The notes beneath the pieces were generated by a model. The model saw nothing but the letters and a program-made list of their open reading frames with translations. It was not told the origin of the DNA and made no database searches. Shown here piece after piece: positions 32,934-42,498 of a stretch of DNA of 64,000 nucleotides. Both the position numbers and the translations under genes were made by a program. The first letter of the stretch is position 1, and each line of letters opens with the position of its first letter. Source of the DNA: Haloarcula salina (GTDB taxonomy: Archaea; Halobacteriota; Halobacteria; Halobacteriales; Haloarculaceae); NCBI RefSeq assembly GCF_010119195.1, contig NZ_WRXL01000007.1, positions 62,001 to 126,000 on the forward strand, given 5' to 3'.

Positions 32934-34152
32934 ATGTCCAACAACGAGGGCACGTCGGGATCTCCGGCGGATCGAGTTCTTCCAGGGCACACTGGATTCC
33001 ACGTCTGAGATAACAGACGCACGGATTTTCGACACCACGCTGCGCGACGGTGAGCAGTCACCACGCACGTCGTTCAACTACGAGGACAAGCGCGAGATAG
33101 CCGCGCTGCTCGACGAGATGGGCACCCACGTCATCGAGGCCGGGTTCCCCGTCAACTCCGACGCGGAGTTCGAGGCAGTGCGCGACATCGCCGAGTCCAC
33201 GAAAGTGACGACATGCGGGCTGGCGCGCGTGGTCGAGAAAGACATCGAGGCGGCTCTGGATTCGGGTGTGGACATGGTCCACACCTTCGTCTCGACGTCG
33301 GACGTACAGTTGCAGGATTCCATGCACGCGACCCGTCAGGAGGCGCTCGACACCGCCGTCGAGTGCGTCGAGATGATCAAAGAGGCGGGCGTCGAGTGCA
33401 TGTTCTCGCCGATGGACGCCACGAGGACCGACGAGGACTTCCTCGTCGAGGTCATCGAGGCCACGTCCGAGGCGGGTGCGGACTGGATCAACATCCCGGA
33501 CACCTGCGGGGTGGCGACGCCGCGGCGCTTCTACGACCTCATCGAGATCGTGGACGACAGCACCGACGCCTACATCGACGTGCACGCGCACGACGACTTC
33601 GGGCTGGCGGCGGCCAACGCCATCTCCGGCTTCGAGGCCGGTGCGAGCCAGGCGCAGGTGTCGGTCAACGGCATCGGCGAGCGGGCCGGCAACGCGGCCT
33701 ACGAGGAGGTCGTGATGGCGCTGGAGTCGCTGTACGACGTCGACACCGGAATCGACACGACCCGGATCACCGAGCTCTCCCGCATCGTCGAGGAGAAGTC
33801 CGACATCCCGGTGCCGGCGAACAAGCCCGTCGTCGGGCGCAACGCCTTCTCCCACGAGAGCGGCATCCACGCCGCGGGCGTCATCGAGAACTCCGACACG
33901 TTCGAACCGGGCGTCATGACGCCGGAGATGGTGGGTGCCGAGCGCGAACTGGTGCTCGGGAAACACACCGGCGCGCACTCGGTACGCGAGCGCCTCGTCG
34001 ACGCGGGCTACGACCCGACCGACGCCGAGGTCCGGGAGGTGACCCGCCGCGTCAAGGAGTACGGCGCGGAGGAACAGGTCACCATGAGCGTGCTGGAACG
34101 GTTCGCCGAGGAGGTCGGCGTGACCGAGGAGACCGAGGAGGTCCGCGCGTAG
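32934..34152 (+). CDS. leuA: 2-isopropylmalate synthase (or (R)-citramalate synthase), frameshifted near the 5' end
   Basis: Condenses acetyl-CoA with 2-oxoisovalerate (or pyruvate) in leucine synthesis. The HMGL-like catalytic barrel begins IEFFQGTLDS and has the metal-binding and catalytic signature FDTTLRDGEQSPR (33022-33066), the HAHDDFG motif and NGIGERAGNA. The C-terminal leucine-regulatory domain is absent. Frame +1 carrying the catalytic motif is open from 32905 but has no ATG, GTG or TTG before 33118. The promoter-proximal ATG at 32934 reads 24 codons and stops at 33006. A 5-bp contraction of GGATC at about 32969-32974 would restore the frame. Starting at 33118 would delete the catalytic motif. 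Either a true mutation, a sequencing error, or programmed frameshifting; about 407 aa if repaired. Confidence 0.85.
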
Positions 34153-34247
34153 GCCGATGTCCTCGTCTCCGGTCGACACCGTGAGCCGCCAGCGGCGGGT
34201 GAGCACGGACTCCCCCCGCGTCGCCCGTCAGCAGCTATCACAGAACG

Positions 34248-34256
34248 TTTATTATC
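34248..34256 (+). promoter_or_regulatory. TATA-like element of the ilvB transcript
   Basis: TTTATTATC lies about 95 nt after the leuA stop codon and about 235 nt before ilvB. If it is the core promoter, the ilvB mRNA has an unusually long 5' leader of about 215 nt for an organism that mostly uses leaderless mRNAs. Confidence 0.4.
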
Positions 34257-34354
34257 GGGGACGAACAGCTATCGGACGTGATGCCCGCGAGCGCTGGATC
34301 GGCGGTTCGCTCCTCCGACAGCGCCGCGTTCGCTATTCTCGGCACGGGTATTGT

Positions 34355-34372
34355 AGGGGCCGTATAGCCCCT
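34355..34372 (+). promoter_or_regulatory. Hairpin AGGGGC/GCCCCT in the ilvB leader
   Basis: A perfect 6-bp inverted repeat, AGGGGC (34355-34360) and GCCCCT (34367-34372), with a 6-nt loop CGTATA, about 60 nt before the leader ORF. It is followed by a pyrimidine-rich tract that includes ATTTTC. It may be an attenuator-like hairpin or a palindromic operator; the sequence alone does not tell. Confidence 0.45.
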
Positions 34373-34432
34373 CACTTCCCATTTTCACCCCCGGTCGAAC
34401 CGTTTCGCAACAACACCACAGAGTCACGAGTC

Positions 34433-34495
34433 ATGCATACAGCACACACCGCACCGACGTATCGAACGCGAACGCAGGGAGGGACGAACGCATGA
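34433..34495 (+). CDS. Putative 20-aa leader peptide overlapping ilvB start
   Basis: An ATG at 34433 opens a 20-codon frame ending with TGA, which overlaps the ATG of ilvB in an ATGA junction. Six of the 20 residues are Thr, and none is Ile, Leu or Val. Threonine is the precursor of isoleucine, so a leader responding to threonine supply is conceivable. It may only couple translation to ilvB. No homologue is recalled. Confidence 0.4.
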   Translation: MHTAHTAPTYRTRTQGGTNA

Positions 34496-36252
34496 GCGAG
34501 CGTGCGTCCGTTCCGAAAGAGGACGAAGAATCGACCGAGTCGACCGACGAGCAGTCTCCCGTCACGACGGGGGCGCAGTCGGTCATCCGGGCGCTCGAAA
34601 ACGCTGGCGCGGACTACGTCTTCGGCGTCCAGGGCGGGGCCATCATGCCGGTCTACGACGCGCTGTACGACTCCGATATCACGCACGTGACGATGGCCCA
34701 CGAACAGGGGGCCTCGCACGCTGCTGACGCCTACGGAATCGTCACCGGCGACCCGGGTATCTGTTTCGCCACCTCCGGACCGGGCGCGACGAACCTCGTG
34801 ACCGGCATCGCCGACGCCAACATGGACTCCGATCCGGTCATCGCGCTGACCGGCCAGGTCCCCACCGAATTCGTCGGTAACGACGCCTTCCAGGAGACAG
34901 ACACGGTGGGCATCACCCAGCCCATCACGAAGGAGAGCTACTTCGCCGCCGACTCCGATACCGTCGGCGACAACGTGAGCGAGGCCTTCGCGCTGGCCAA
35001 CGCCGGCCGGCAGGGCCCGACGCTCGTCGACCTGCCCAAGGACGTGACGCAGGGCGGCACCGAGGTCGAACCGAAGGCACCCCAGACGCCGGACACGTAC
35101 GACGTGCCCGAGGAGGCCGACGACGCGGCCGTCCAGGAGGCCGCAGACGCGGTGGCCGCGGCGGACCGCCCGGTCATCCTCGCCGGCGGCGGCGTCATCA
35201 AGGCCAACGCCTCGAACGCGCTGCGGGAGTTCGCGATGGAGTACGAGGTCCCGGTCGTCACGACGATGCCCGGCATCGGGAGCTTCCCCGAGGACCACGA
35301 ACTCTCGCTGGAGTGGGCGGGGATGCACGGCACGGGCTACGCCAACATGGCCATCACGAACACCGACTGCCTGCTGGCGGTCGGGACGCGCTTCGACGAC
35401 CGCCTGACCGGCGGCGTCGACTCCTTCGCGCCCGACGCGGAGGTCGTTCACGTCGACATCGACCCCGCGGAGATCAGCAAGAACATCTACGCCGACTACC
35501 CGCTTGTCGGCGACGCCCGCGAGGTGCTCCGCCAACTGTTCGACGCGATGCCGAGCGCGCCCGACGCCGACGAGTGGCGCGACCAGTGCCAGGCGTGGAA
35601 GTCGGAGTACCCGATGAGCTACGACACGCCCGACGACGAGCCGCTGAAGCCCCAGTACGTCGTCGAGACGTTCTCCGACGTGACGCCGGACGACACCATC
35701 GTCTGTACCGGCGTCGGCCAGCACCAGATGTGGGCGTCCCAGTTCTGGGAGTTCACCGAGCCCCGGACGTGGGTCTCCTCCCACGGCCTGGGGACCATGG
35801 GCTACGGCGTGCCGGCCGCCATCGGCGCGAAGCTCGCCGCCCCGGACCAGGAGGTCGTCTGCTTCGACGGCGACGGCTCCTTCCTGATGACCGTCCAGGG
35901 CCTCTCGGTCGCCGTCCGCGAGCAACTGGACATCACCTACGTCGTCCTCAACAACGAGGCCGTCGGGATGGTCCGCCAGTGGCAGGACGGCTTCTACGAG
36001 GGCCGCCGGATGGCCTCGGAGTACCCGTGGATCCCGCAGTTCGACAAGCTCGCCGAGGCCTTCGGCGCTCGCGGGTTCACGCTGGAGTCCTACGAGAACG
36101 TCGAGGAGACGATTCAGGAAGCGCGCGACTACGACGGCCCGAGCGTCATCGACGCCCACATCGACCCCGGGGAGAACGTCTTCCCGATGGTCCCCAGCGG
36201 CGGTGACAACGGCCTGTTCGCGCTCGAAGAAGACCATCTGGACATGATCTAA
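34492..36252 (+). CDS. ilvB: Acetolactate synthase, large (catalytic) subunit
   Basis: ThDP-dependent enzyme condensing two pyruvates, or pyruvate with 2-oxobutyrate, as the first common step of Val, Leu and Ile synthesis. The 586-aa protein has an N-terminal ThDP-pyrimidine domain with the catalytic Glu in HEQGASHAADAYG, a central FAD-type domain, and the C-terminal ThDP motif GDGSFLMTVQGLS...LNNEAVGMV. An acidic Ser/Thr/Glu-rich N-terminal tail of about 25 residues is a haloarchaeal addition. It heads the ilvB-ilvN-ilvC-orf-leuC-leuD run and ends 2 bp before ilvN. Confidence 0.96.
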   Translation: MSERASVPKEDEESTESTDEQSPVTTGAQSVIRALENAGADYVFGVQGGAIMPVYDALYDSDITHVTMAHEQGASHAADAYGIVTGDPGICFATSGPGATNLVTGIADANMDSDPVIALTGQVPTEFVGNDAFQETDTVGITQPITKESYFAADSDTVGDNVSEAFALANAGRQGPTLVDLPKDVTQGGTEVEPKAPQTPDTYDVPEEADDAAVQEAADAVAAADRPVILAGGGVIKANASNALREFAMEYEVPVVTTMPGIGSFPEDHELSLEWAGMHGTGYANMAITNTDCLLAVGTRFDDRLTGGVDSFAPDAEVVHVDIDPAEISKNIYADYPLVGDAREVLRQLFDAMPSAPDADEWRDQCQAWKSEYPMSYDTPDDEPLKPQYVVETFSDVTPDDTIVCTGVGQHQMWASQFWEFTEPRTWVSSHGLGTMGYGVPAAIGAKLAAPDQEVVCFDGDGSFLMTVQGLSVAVREQLDITYVVLNNEAVGMVRQWQDGFYEGRRMASEYPWIPQFDKLAEAFGARGFTLESYENVEETIQEARDYDGPSVIDAHIDPGENVFPMVPSGGDNGLFALEEDHLDMI

Positions 36253-36254
36253 CT

Positions 36255-36854
36255 ATGACAGGAGGAATGCCAGGCCCCGCGCCGGACGAACGGATGCGCC
36301 CCGCGGGCCGACGCAACACGCAGGGTATCCGCGTCGACCCCGAGGCAGAAGTGACTCACGAGCCCCGACAGGCGGTGCTCTCGGCGCTGGTCAAGCACCG
36401 ACCCGGGGTCCTCTCGGAGGTGTCGGCGCTGTTCAGTCGCCGGCAGTTCAACATCGAAAGCCTCACCGTCGGCCCGACTGTCGACGAGGACATAGCCCGG
36501 ATGACGATCCTCATCGAGGAACCGGAACCGGGAATCGACCAGGCGAAGAAACAACTGCGAAAGCTCGTGCCCGTCATCTCGGTCACCGAACTCGAAGGCG
36601 AGTCGGTGCGGCGCGAACTCGCGCTGGTGAAGGTCAGCGGCGAGAAGCCCGACGACGTCAACGCCGTCGCCGACATGTACGACGGTCAGGCCGTCGACGC
36701 GTCGACCGACTCCGTCACCGTCGAGATCACGGGCAGCAAACAGAAGATCGACGCTGCCGTCGAGGCGTTTGAGCAGTTCGACGTGCAGGAGATCGTGCGG
36801 ACCGGGGCCGCCGCACTGGAACGCGGCCCCACGACACTCGATAAAGATGTCTGA
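36255..36854 (+). CDS. ilvN: Acetolactate synthase, small (regulatory) subunit
   Basis: A 199-aa regulatory partner of IlvB. The ACT domain (about residues 35-115) includes [26 protein letters not shown], which binds valine for feedback control. A C-terminal domain follows with [20 protein letters not shown], as in the longer IlvN/IlvH proteins. It starts 2 bp after the ilvB stop codon and its end overlaps ilvC by 8 bp, consistent with one operon. Confidence 0.95.
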   Translation: MTGGMPGPAPDERMRPAGRRNTQGIRVDPEAEVTHEPRQAVLSALVKHRPGVLSEVSALFSRRQFNIESLTVGPTVDEDIARMTILIEEPEPGIDQAKKQLRKLVPVISVTELEGESVRRELALVKVSGEKPDDVNAVADMYDGQAVDASTDSVTVEITGSKQKIDAAVEAFEQFDVQEIVRTGAAALERGPTTLDKDV

Positions 36855-37878
36855 CGAATTCACCACCACCGTCTACTACGACGACGACGCCGACGTATCG
36901 ACACTCGACGACGAGACCGTAGCCGTGCTGGGCTACGGGTCACAGGGCCACGCTCACTCGCTGAACCTCCACGAATCCGGCGTGGACGTTGTCGTCGGGC
37001 TCCGCGAGGATTCCTCCTCGCGCGACGCCGCGGAAGAGGCCGGTCTGCGCGTCGAGACGCCCGACGTGGCGGCCCGAGAGGCCGCCCGCGTCGTCATGCT
37101 CGTCCCCGACACGGTCCAGCCCGCTGTGTACGAGGCCATCGAGGACGAACTCGACGCCGGCGACACGCTCCAGTTCGCGCACGGCTTCAACATCCACTAC
37201 GGCCAGATCGAGCCGCCGGAGGACGTGGACGTGACGATGGTCGCGCCGAAGTCGCCCGGCCACCTCGTGCGCCGGACCTACGAGCGCGGCGAGGGGACGC
37301 CCGGCCTCATCGCGATCTACCAGGACGCGACCGGCGACGCGAAAGAGGAGTCGCTGGCCTACGCGAAGGGCGTCGGCTGCACCCGCGCCGGCGTCATCGA
37401 GACGACCTTCCAGGAGGAGGTCGAGACGGACCTCTTCGGCGAGCAGGCCGTCCTCTGTGGCGGCGTCACCGAGATGGTCAAGGCCGGCTTCGAGACGCTG
37501 GTCGACGCCGGTTACGCGCCGGAGATGGCCTACTTCGAGTGCCTGAACGAACTCAAGCTCATCGTCGACCTGATGTACGAGGGCGGCCACATGGAGATGT
37601 GGAACTCCGTCTCCGACACCGCCGAGTACGGCGGCCTGACCCGCGGTGAGGACGTCATCGACCGCGAAGGGATGGACAAGATCCTCGAAGAGGTCCAGAA
37701 CGGCGAGTTCGCCCGCGAGTGGATCAACGAGAACCAGGCCAACCGGCCCGCCTACAAGCAGTACCGAGACGCCGAACAGACCCACCAGATCGAGGAGGTC
37801 GGCGGTCGTCTGCGCGAACTGTTCGCGTGGGGCGAGCAGGCCGACCAGCAGAAAGAGGAAGCACCAGCAGATGACTGA
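36847..37878 (+). CDS. ilvC: Ketol-acid reductoisomerase
   Basis: NADPH-dependent isomerisation and reduction of acetolactate to 2,3-dihydroxyisovalerate. It is a class I (short) KARI of 343 aa. The N-terminal Rossmann motif is [14 protein letters not shown]. The C-terminal knotted domain carries Mg ligands in [12 protein letters not shown] and [16 protein letters not shown]. The ATG at 36847, which overlaps ilvN by 8 bp, gives the proper start; a longer frame inside ilvN is unlikely. The C-terminus is short, acidic and Gln/Lys-rich. Confidence 0.96.
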   Translation: MSDEFTTTVYYDDDADVSTLDDETVAVLGYGSQGHAHSLNLHESGVDVVVGLREDSSSRDAAEEAGLRVETPDVAAREAARVVMLVPDTVQPAVYEAIEDELDAGDTLQFAHGFNIHYGQIEPPEDVDVTMVAPKSPGHLVRRTYERGEGTPGLIAIYQDATGDAKEESLAYAKGVGCTRAGVIETTFQEEVETDLFGEQAVLCGGVTEMVKAGFETLVDAGYAPEMAYFECLNELKLIVDLMYEGGHMEMWNSVSDTAEYGGLTRGEDVIDREGMDKILEEVQNGEFAREWINENQANRPAYKQYRDAEQTHQIEEVGGRLRELFAWGEQADQQKEEAPADD

Positions 37879-38095
37879 CGACGACACACACGAGACGATG
37901 CGAAGCGTCGACCACACCCACCCGGAGACGAACGCCACCTTCGGCGCGGCGTTCCGGCGCGGCCCGGTCGTGGCCGCCGACGGAGGCGACCCCGAGGCCG
38001 ACGAGACGATGGAAGACGTAGACCACGAAGCGCCCGGCGAGGGCGTCACCCGCGCCTACGAGCGCGGGACCGAGGGACGGGACGAGACAGTATGA
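37871..38095 (+). CDS. Small conserved haloarchaeal protein between ilvC and leuC (74 aa)
   Basis: A 74-aa very acidic protein (many Asp, Glu, Thr and His) with the near-repeat ETMRSVDH and ETMEDVDH (residues 8-15 and 45-52). It overlaps ilvC by 8 bp, and its end overlaps leuC by 4 bp (ATGA), so it is fully embedded in the branched-chain operon and translationally coupled. There is no known domain. Its position suggests a subunit or accessory role in the pathway, which is inference. Confidence 0.75.
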   Translation: MTDDDTHETMRSVDHTHPETNATFGAAFRRGPVVAADGGDPEADETMEDVDHEAPGEGVTRAYERGTEGRDETV

Positions 38096-39513
38096 GTCGA
38101 GGCACCCTGTACGACAAGGTCTGGGATCGGCACAAAGTCACCACCCTGCCCAACGGCCAGGACCAACTCTTCGTCGGGCTCCACCTCATCCACGAGGTCA
38201 CCAGCCCGCAGGCGTTCGGGATGCTCCAGGAGCGCGGTCTCGAGGTCGCGCGACCGGACCTGACCCACGCGACGGTCGACCACATCGTTCCGACGGCGAA
38301 CCAGGACCGGCCGTACGCGGACGACGCGGCCGAGCGCATGATGGCCGAACTGGAAGAGAACGTCCGCGACGCGGGCATCCAGTTCTCGGACCCGACGACG
38401 GGCGATCAGGGAATCGTCCACGTCATCGGGCCGGAGCAGGGCATCACCCAGCCCGGCAAGACCATCGTCTGTGGCGACAGCCACACCTCCACCCACGGCG
38501 CGTTCGGCGCGCTCGCGTTCGGGATCGGGACGAGCCAGATTCGCGACGTGCTGGCCACCCAGACCATCGCGATGGAGAAACAGAAGGTCCGCAAGATCGA
38601 GGTCACCGGCGAACTCGACGAGGGCGTCGAGGCCAAGGACATCATCCTCGAGATAATCCGCCGGCTCGGCACCGAGGGCGGCGTCGGCTACGTCTACGAG
38701 TACGCCGGCGAGACCATCGAGAACCTCGACATGGAGGGACGGATGTCCATCTGTAACATGTCCATCGAGGGCGGCGCTCGCGCGGGCTACGTCAACCCCG
38801 ACGAGACCACCTACGAGTGGCTGGAGGGGACCGACTACTTCCAGGAACATCCCGAGAAATTCGAGGACCTCAAGCCGTACTGGGAGTCCATCCGCTCGGA
38901 CGACGACGCCGAGTACGACGACGTGGTCGAGATCGACGCGAGCGAACTCGACCCGGTCGTCACCTGGGGGACCACCCCGGGCCAGGGCATCGGCATCGAC
39001 GACCCGATTCCGGCCCCCGAGGACCTGCCCGAAGACAAGCAGGACACGGCGCGACGCGCCCAGGAGCACATGCGCGTCGAGCCCGGCCAGAGCATGGAAG
39101 GGTACGACATCGACGTGGCCTTCCTCGGCTCGTGTACGAACGCTCGGATGCCCGACCTGCGACGGGCGGCCCGCATCGTCAAGGGCCGACAGGTCGCCGA
39201 CGACGTGCGCGCGTTCGTCGTCCCCGGCAGCCAGCGCGTCCAGCGCGCCGCCGAGGAGGAGGGCCTGAAGGACATCTTCGAGGAAGCCGGCTTCGAGTGG
39301 CGCAACGCCGGCTGTTCGATGTGTCTGGGCATGAACGAGGACCAACTGGAGGGCGACGAGGCCTGTGCCTCCTCCTCGAACCGGAACTTCGTCGGCCGGC
39401 AGGGGAGCAAGGACGGCCGCACCGTCCTGATGAACCCCCGGATGGTCGCCGCCGCGGCGATCACCGGCGAGGTCGCTGACGTGCGCGACCTGAAGGAGGT
39501 GGCGCTGCAATGA
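38092..39513 (+). CDS. leuC: 3-isopropylmalate dehydratase, large subunit
   Basis: The aconitase-family subunit that isomerises 2- to 3-isopropylmalate. The 4Fe-4S ligands are visible in GSCTNARM (Cys at about residue 347) and CSMCLGMN (two Cys at about 407-410). The 473-aa length fits the bacterial LeuC type, whose small subunit is separate (leuD, overlapping by 4 bp). The N-terminal [11 protein letters not shown] and [20 protein letters not shown] are family hallmarks. An ATGA overlap with the preceding small ORF implies coupled translation. Confidence 0.96.
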   Translation: MSRGTLYDKVWDRHKVTTLPNGQDQLFVGLHLIHEVTSPQAFGMLQERGLEVARPDLTHATVDHIVPTANQDRPYADDAAERMMAELEENVRDAGIQFSDPTTGDQGIVHVIGPEQGITQPGKTIVCGDSHTSTHGAFGALAFGIGTSQIRDVLATQTIAMEKQKVRKIEVTGELDEGVEAKDIILEIIRRLGTEGGVGYVYEYAGETIENLDMEGRMSICNMSIEGGARAGYVNPDETTYEWLEGTDYFQEHPEKFEDLKPYWESIRSDDDAEYDDVVEIDASELDPVVTWGTTPGQGIGIDDPIPAPEDLPEDKQDTARRAQEHMRVEPGQSMEGYDIDVAFLGSCTNARMPDLRRAARIVKGRQVADDVRAFVVPGSQRVQRAAEEEGLKDIFEEAGFEWRNAGCSMCLGMNEDQLEGDEACASSSNRNFVGRQGSKDGRTVLMNPRMVAAAAITGEVADVRDLKEVALQ

Positions 39514-40154
39514 GCGACGCGACCGAGGACATCCCCGAGGTCGATTACGTCGAGGGGACCGGCATCCCCATCCGCGGGAACGACATCGACACGGACCAGA
39601 TCATCCCCGCGCGGTTCATGAAGGTCGTCACCTTCGACGGCCTGGGCGAGTTCGCGTTCTTCGACGTCCGCTTCGACGACGACGACAACCAGAAGGACCA
39701 CCCGATGAACGAGGAGCGCTTCCAGGACGCCAACGTCATGGTGGTCAACAACAACTTCGGCTGTGGCTCCTCGCGCGAGCACGCGCCCCAGGCGCTCATG
39801 CGCTGGGGCATCGACGCCATCATCGGCGAGGGCTTCGCCGAAATCTTCGCCGGGAACTGCCTGGCGCTGGGCATCCCGACCGTCACGGCCGACCACGAGA
39901 CGATCAACGCGCTCCAGCAGTGGGTCGACGACAACCCCAGCAAGGAAATCGAAGTCGACGTGGCGGCCGAGACGGTTCGCTACGGCGGCAACGAAGCCAA
40001 CGTCTCCGTGGACGACGCCCAGCGTCAGGCCCTCGTCGAGGGCATCTGGGACACGACCGCGCTGATGAAGGCCAACCGCAACGCCATCGAGGAGACGGCC
40101 GCGCAGTTGCCGTATCTCGACCAGACGCGGTCGGACATCGAAGCGGACGATTAG
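39510..40154 (+). CDS. leuD: 3-isopropylmalate dehydratase, small subunit
   Basis: The 214-aa swivelling subunit that completes the LeuCD active site. The substrate-loop motif [14 protein letters not shown] is intact, as is the starting [21 protein letters not shown]. The gene overlaps leuC by 4 bp and ends the tightly packed ilvB-leuD run; leuB lies 1.3 kb further on, behind a regulator gene. Confidence 0.96.
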   Translation: MSDATEDIPEVDYVEGTGIPIRGNDIDTDQIIPARFMKVVTFDGLGEFAFFDVRFDDDDNQKDHPMNEERFQDANVMVVNNNFGCGSSREHAPQALMRWGIDAIIGEGFAEIFAGNCLALGIPTVTADHETINALQQWVDDNPSKEIEVDVAAETVRYGGNEANVSVDDAQRQALVEGIWDTTALMKANRNAIEETAAQLPYLDQTRSDIEADD

Positions 40155-40318
40155 CTGCGGAGAGTGTTATCTCTCCGGCGTAAGCATCTGGTTCGCAGAA
40201 GCGGACGAGTAGCCGCGAGACATACATTTTCGAGCCGTGAGCGGTCGACCCACGAGCGGCGGCCGGGTCGTCCCGCGAGATGCCAAGAGCAATGCGCCTG
40301 CGCGTCGCGTCATGGCGC

Positions 40319-41059
40319 ATGGAAGAGATACGGGAGATCCACATCGCGCCGCTCGGCCACGAGCGCGACCGTATCGCCGAGCCGATACGCACGCACAACG
40401 CCGACGAGGTGTACCTGCTCTCCGAGAGGGCTGAGCCGGCGCGCCTGACGCCCTACCAGCAGGCGCTGATCGAGGACCTCGACGCGGACGGCGTCACGGT
40501 GGAGATGCGCCGGACGGACCTCCACGACCTCTACGACGTGCTGGCGGTCGTCACGACGCTCACCGCCGACCACCCCCAGGACATCGTGCGGGTCAACGTC
40601 TCCAGCGGGCCGAAGGTGGCCGCCATCGGGAGCGCAATCGCGTGCATGGCGACGCCGGCGACCGCCTACTACGTCCACCCGGAGCGCCACGTTCCGGCGG
40701 TGTCAGAGGAACCGCTTACCAGCGGGATGGACGAGGCGGAGGTCCTCCCGTCGTACCCCATCGAAGCCATCTCCCGCGATCAGGTGGCCGTCCTCGACTA
40801 CCTGAAGCGGACCAACAGCGAGCGCTACACCGCGAAGAAGTCCGACCTCATCGAGTTCGCCGAGGACGCGGGCCTGGCGTTCATCGACGACGTGGACCCG
40901 GCCAACGACAAGGCGAAGTTCGCGCTGTTGAACGCGAACGTCGTCGACCCGCTGGTCGAAGACGGCTACATCACCGTCCGGGACGTGGGCCGAACGAAGC
41001 AGGTGGAACTGACCGAAACCGGCGAGAACGTGCTCCACGCCTTCCGGCACAAGCTCTGA
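40319..41059 (+). CDS. HFX_2341-type (DUF6293) CARF-like transcriptional regulator
   Basis: A 246-aa protein. The N-terminal ~130 residues form a Rossmann-like module beginning IREIHIAPLGHERDR and containing VNVSSGPKVAAIGSAIACM, as in CARF/Csa3-type domains. The C-terminal part (about residues 165-246) is a winged helix: DLIEFAEDAGLA and VQV-like RTKQVELTETGENVLHAF. It matches the haloarchaeal family first named from Haloferax HFX_2341. No CRISPR genes are near. It sits between leuD and leuB, so it may regulate the leucine genes or simply be a neighbour. The ATG at 40319 starts the Rossmann strand. Confidence 0.82.
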   Translation: MEEIREIHIAPLGHERDRIAEPIRTHNADEVYLLSERAEPARLTPYQQALIEDLDADGVTVEMRRTDLHDLYDVLAVVTTLTADHPQDIVRVNVSSGPKVAAIGSAIACMATPATAYYVHPERHVPAVSEEPLTSGMDEAEVLPSYPIEAISRDQVAVLDYLKRTNSERYTAKKSDLIEFAEDAGLAFIDDVDPANDKAKFALLNANVVDPLVEDGYITVRDVGRTKQVELTETGENVLHAFRHKL

Positions 41060-41110
41060 ACGACGAGCGACCCGTGCCAGTTACCTGATTCTCGACTGTC
41101 CCTTCGGTTG

Positions 41111-41190
41111 CGATAGCGTACGCTGTGTCGATAGTATAGATTGTTTTGATAGTATCTTCGGTATCGATAGTAACGTGATAGTAGCTACAT
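41111..41190. repeat. 18-bp periodic GATAG repeat, AT-rich
   Basis: Five GATAG cores start at 41112, 41130, 41148, 41166 and 41177, giving spacings of 18, 18, 18 and 11 bp. The units are degenerate (CGATAGTATAGATTGTTT, TGATAGTATCTTCGGTAT and so on). The tract is AT-rich in a GC-rich setting and ends near the TACATATCAA element. It is the only structure I see in the 368-bp gap between the regulator and leuB. It may be a protein-binding array or a slippage product. Confidence 0.65.
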
Positions 41191-41427
41191 ATCAACCCCC
41201 GAAATACTCGGGTGCGCACGGTCCCCGGCGACGCGTCGCTGCCCTCCCCCGCTTCGGCCCTCCATCGAGTCGACGCCGTCGTCGCGGCCCGTGCCATCTT
41301 GCTGTCGTCCCTGACGTTTCCGGGGCGACCCCGCGGTCCCCCCGTTCGAGACGGTCCCCGCTGACGCTGTTCGAACGCGCGACGGCGAACCGAACCACTT
41401 TCACCGGCCGCCCACGTCCCTCCCGCC

Positions 41428-42411
41428 ATGACACACGAGATAGCCGTCATCCCCGGCGACGGGATCGGACAGGAGGTCACGCCCGCCGCCGTCGAGGTAC
41501 TGGAGGCGCTCGACGCCGTCGACTTCGACTTCGTCGAGGGCGAGGCCGGCGACGCCGTCGAAGCGGAGACGGGCGAGGCGCTCCCGCAGGAGACGCGCGA
41601 CCTGGCGGCCGACGCCGACGCGACGCTGTTCGGCGCGGCCGGCGAGACCGCCGCCGACGTGATCCTGCCGCTCCGGCAGGTCGTCGGCTCGTTCGCCAAC
41701 GTCCGCCCGGCGCGGTCGTATCCCGGCCTGGACGCCGTCCAGCCGGACACCGACATCGTGTTCATCCGCGAGAACACCGAGGGCGTCTACAAGGGCATCG
41801 AGAGCGAGATCGCCGACGGCGTCACGACCTGCACGCGGGTCATCACCGAGGACGCCTCGGAGAAGATCGCCGAGTACGGCTTCGATTACGCGAAGCGAAA
41901 CGGCTACGACGACGTGACCATCGCCCACAAGGCAAACGTCATGCGCACCACCGACGGCCTGTTCCTCGACACCGCGGAGGCCGTGGGCCAGGACCGCGGC
42001 GCTGACTACGACACGGCGCTGATGGACGCGCTCGCGATGCACCTCGTCATGTCGCCCGAGGACTACGGCGTCGTCGTCTGCCCGAACCTCGCCGGGGACA
42101 TGCTGTCGGACCTCGCCGCCGGCCTCGTCGGCGGCCTCGGCCTGCTCCCGTCGGCGAACGTCGGCGAGGACAACGCGCTGTTCGAACCGGTCCACGGCTC
42201 CGCGCCCGACATCGCCGGCGAGGGCATCGCCAACCCCTCCGCGATGATTCTCTCGGCCGCGATGTTGCTCGATCACCTCGGCTACGACGAGCAGGGCGAC
42301 GCCGTCCGAGCGGCCGTCGAACAGGTCCTCGACGACGGACCCCGAACCCCTGACCTCGGCGGCGACGCCTCCACCGGGGACGTGACGGCCGCCGTCATCG
42401 ACGAACTGTAA
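41428..42411 (+). CDS. leuB: 3-isopropylmalate dehydrogenase
   Basis: NAD-dependent oxidative decarboxylation of 3-isopropylmalate to 2-oxoisocaproate. The 327-aa protein has [11 protein letters not shown] at the N-terminus, the Arg pair around [25 protein letters not shown], and the metal-site region [22 protein letters not shown] with [10 protein letters not shown]. The family is the isocitrate/isopropylmalate dehydrogenase group. The preceding leucine motif-type evidence and the leuCD locus make LeuB far more likely than isocitrate dehydrogenase. Confidence 0.95.
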   Translation: MTHEIAVIPGDGIGQEVTPAAVEVLEALDAVDFDFVEGEAGDAVEAETGEALPQETRDLAADADATLFGAAGETAADVILPLRQVVGSFANVRPARSYPGLDAVQPDTDIVFIRENTEGVYKGIESEIADGVTTCTRVITEDASEKIAEYGFDYAKRNGYDDVTIAHKANVMRTTDGLFLDTAEAVGQDRGADYDTALMDALAMHLVMSPEDYGVVVCPNLAGDMLSDLAAGLVGGLGLLPSANVGEDNALFEPVHGSAPDIAGEGIANPSAMILSAAMLLDHLGYDEQGDAVRAAVEQVLDDGPRTPDLGGDASTGDVTAAVIDEL

Positions 42412-42498
42412 CGGTTTCTCTCCTCGACTTCGAGCAGAAACAAGCATCTTCTCGATAGAAAGAGGTAAATCCGAAGCGAAACAATCACGAGCGAGAGA

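Noticed and set aside
33118-34152. Taking ATG 33118 as the start of leuA
   Set aside because: This would remove the catalytic FDTTLRDGEQSPR segment and the upstream conserved FFQGTLDS, so the product would be inactive. A frameshift explains the data better.
40971-41777. Minus-strand frame across the GATAG repeat, with a Thr/Ile repeat peptide
   Set aside because: Its start lies inside leuB, it has no promoter and no haloarchaeal composition outside the repeat, and the repeat looks intergenic.
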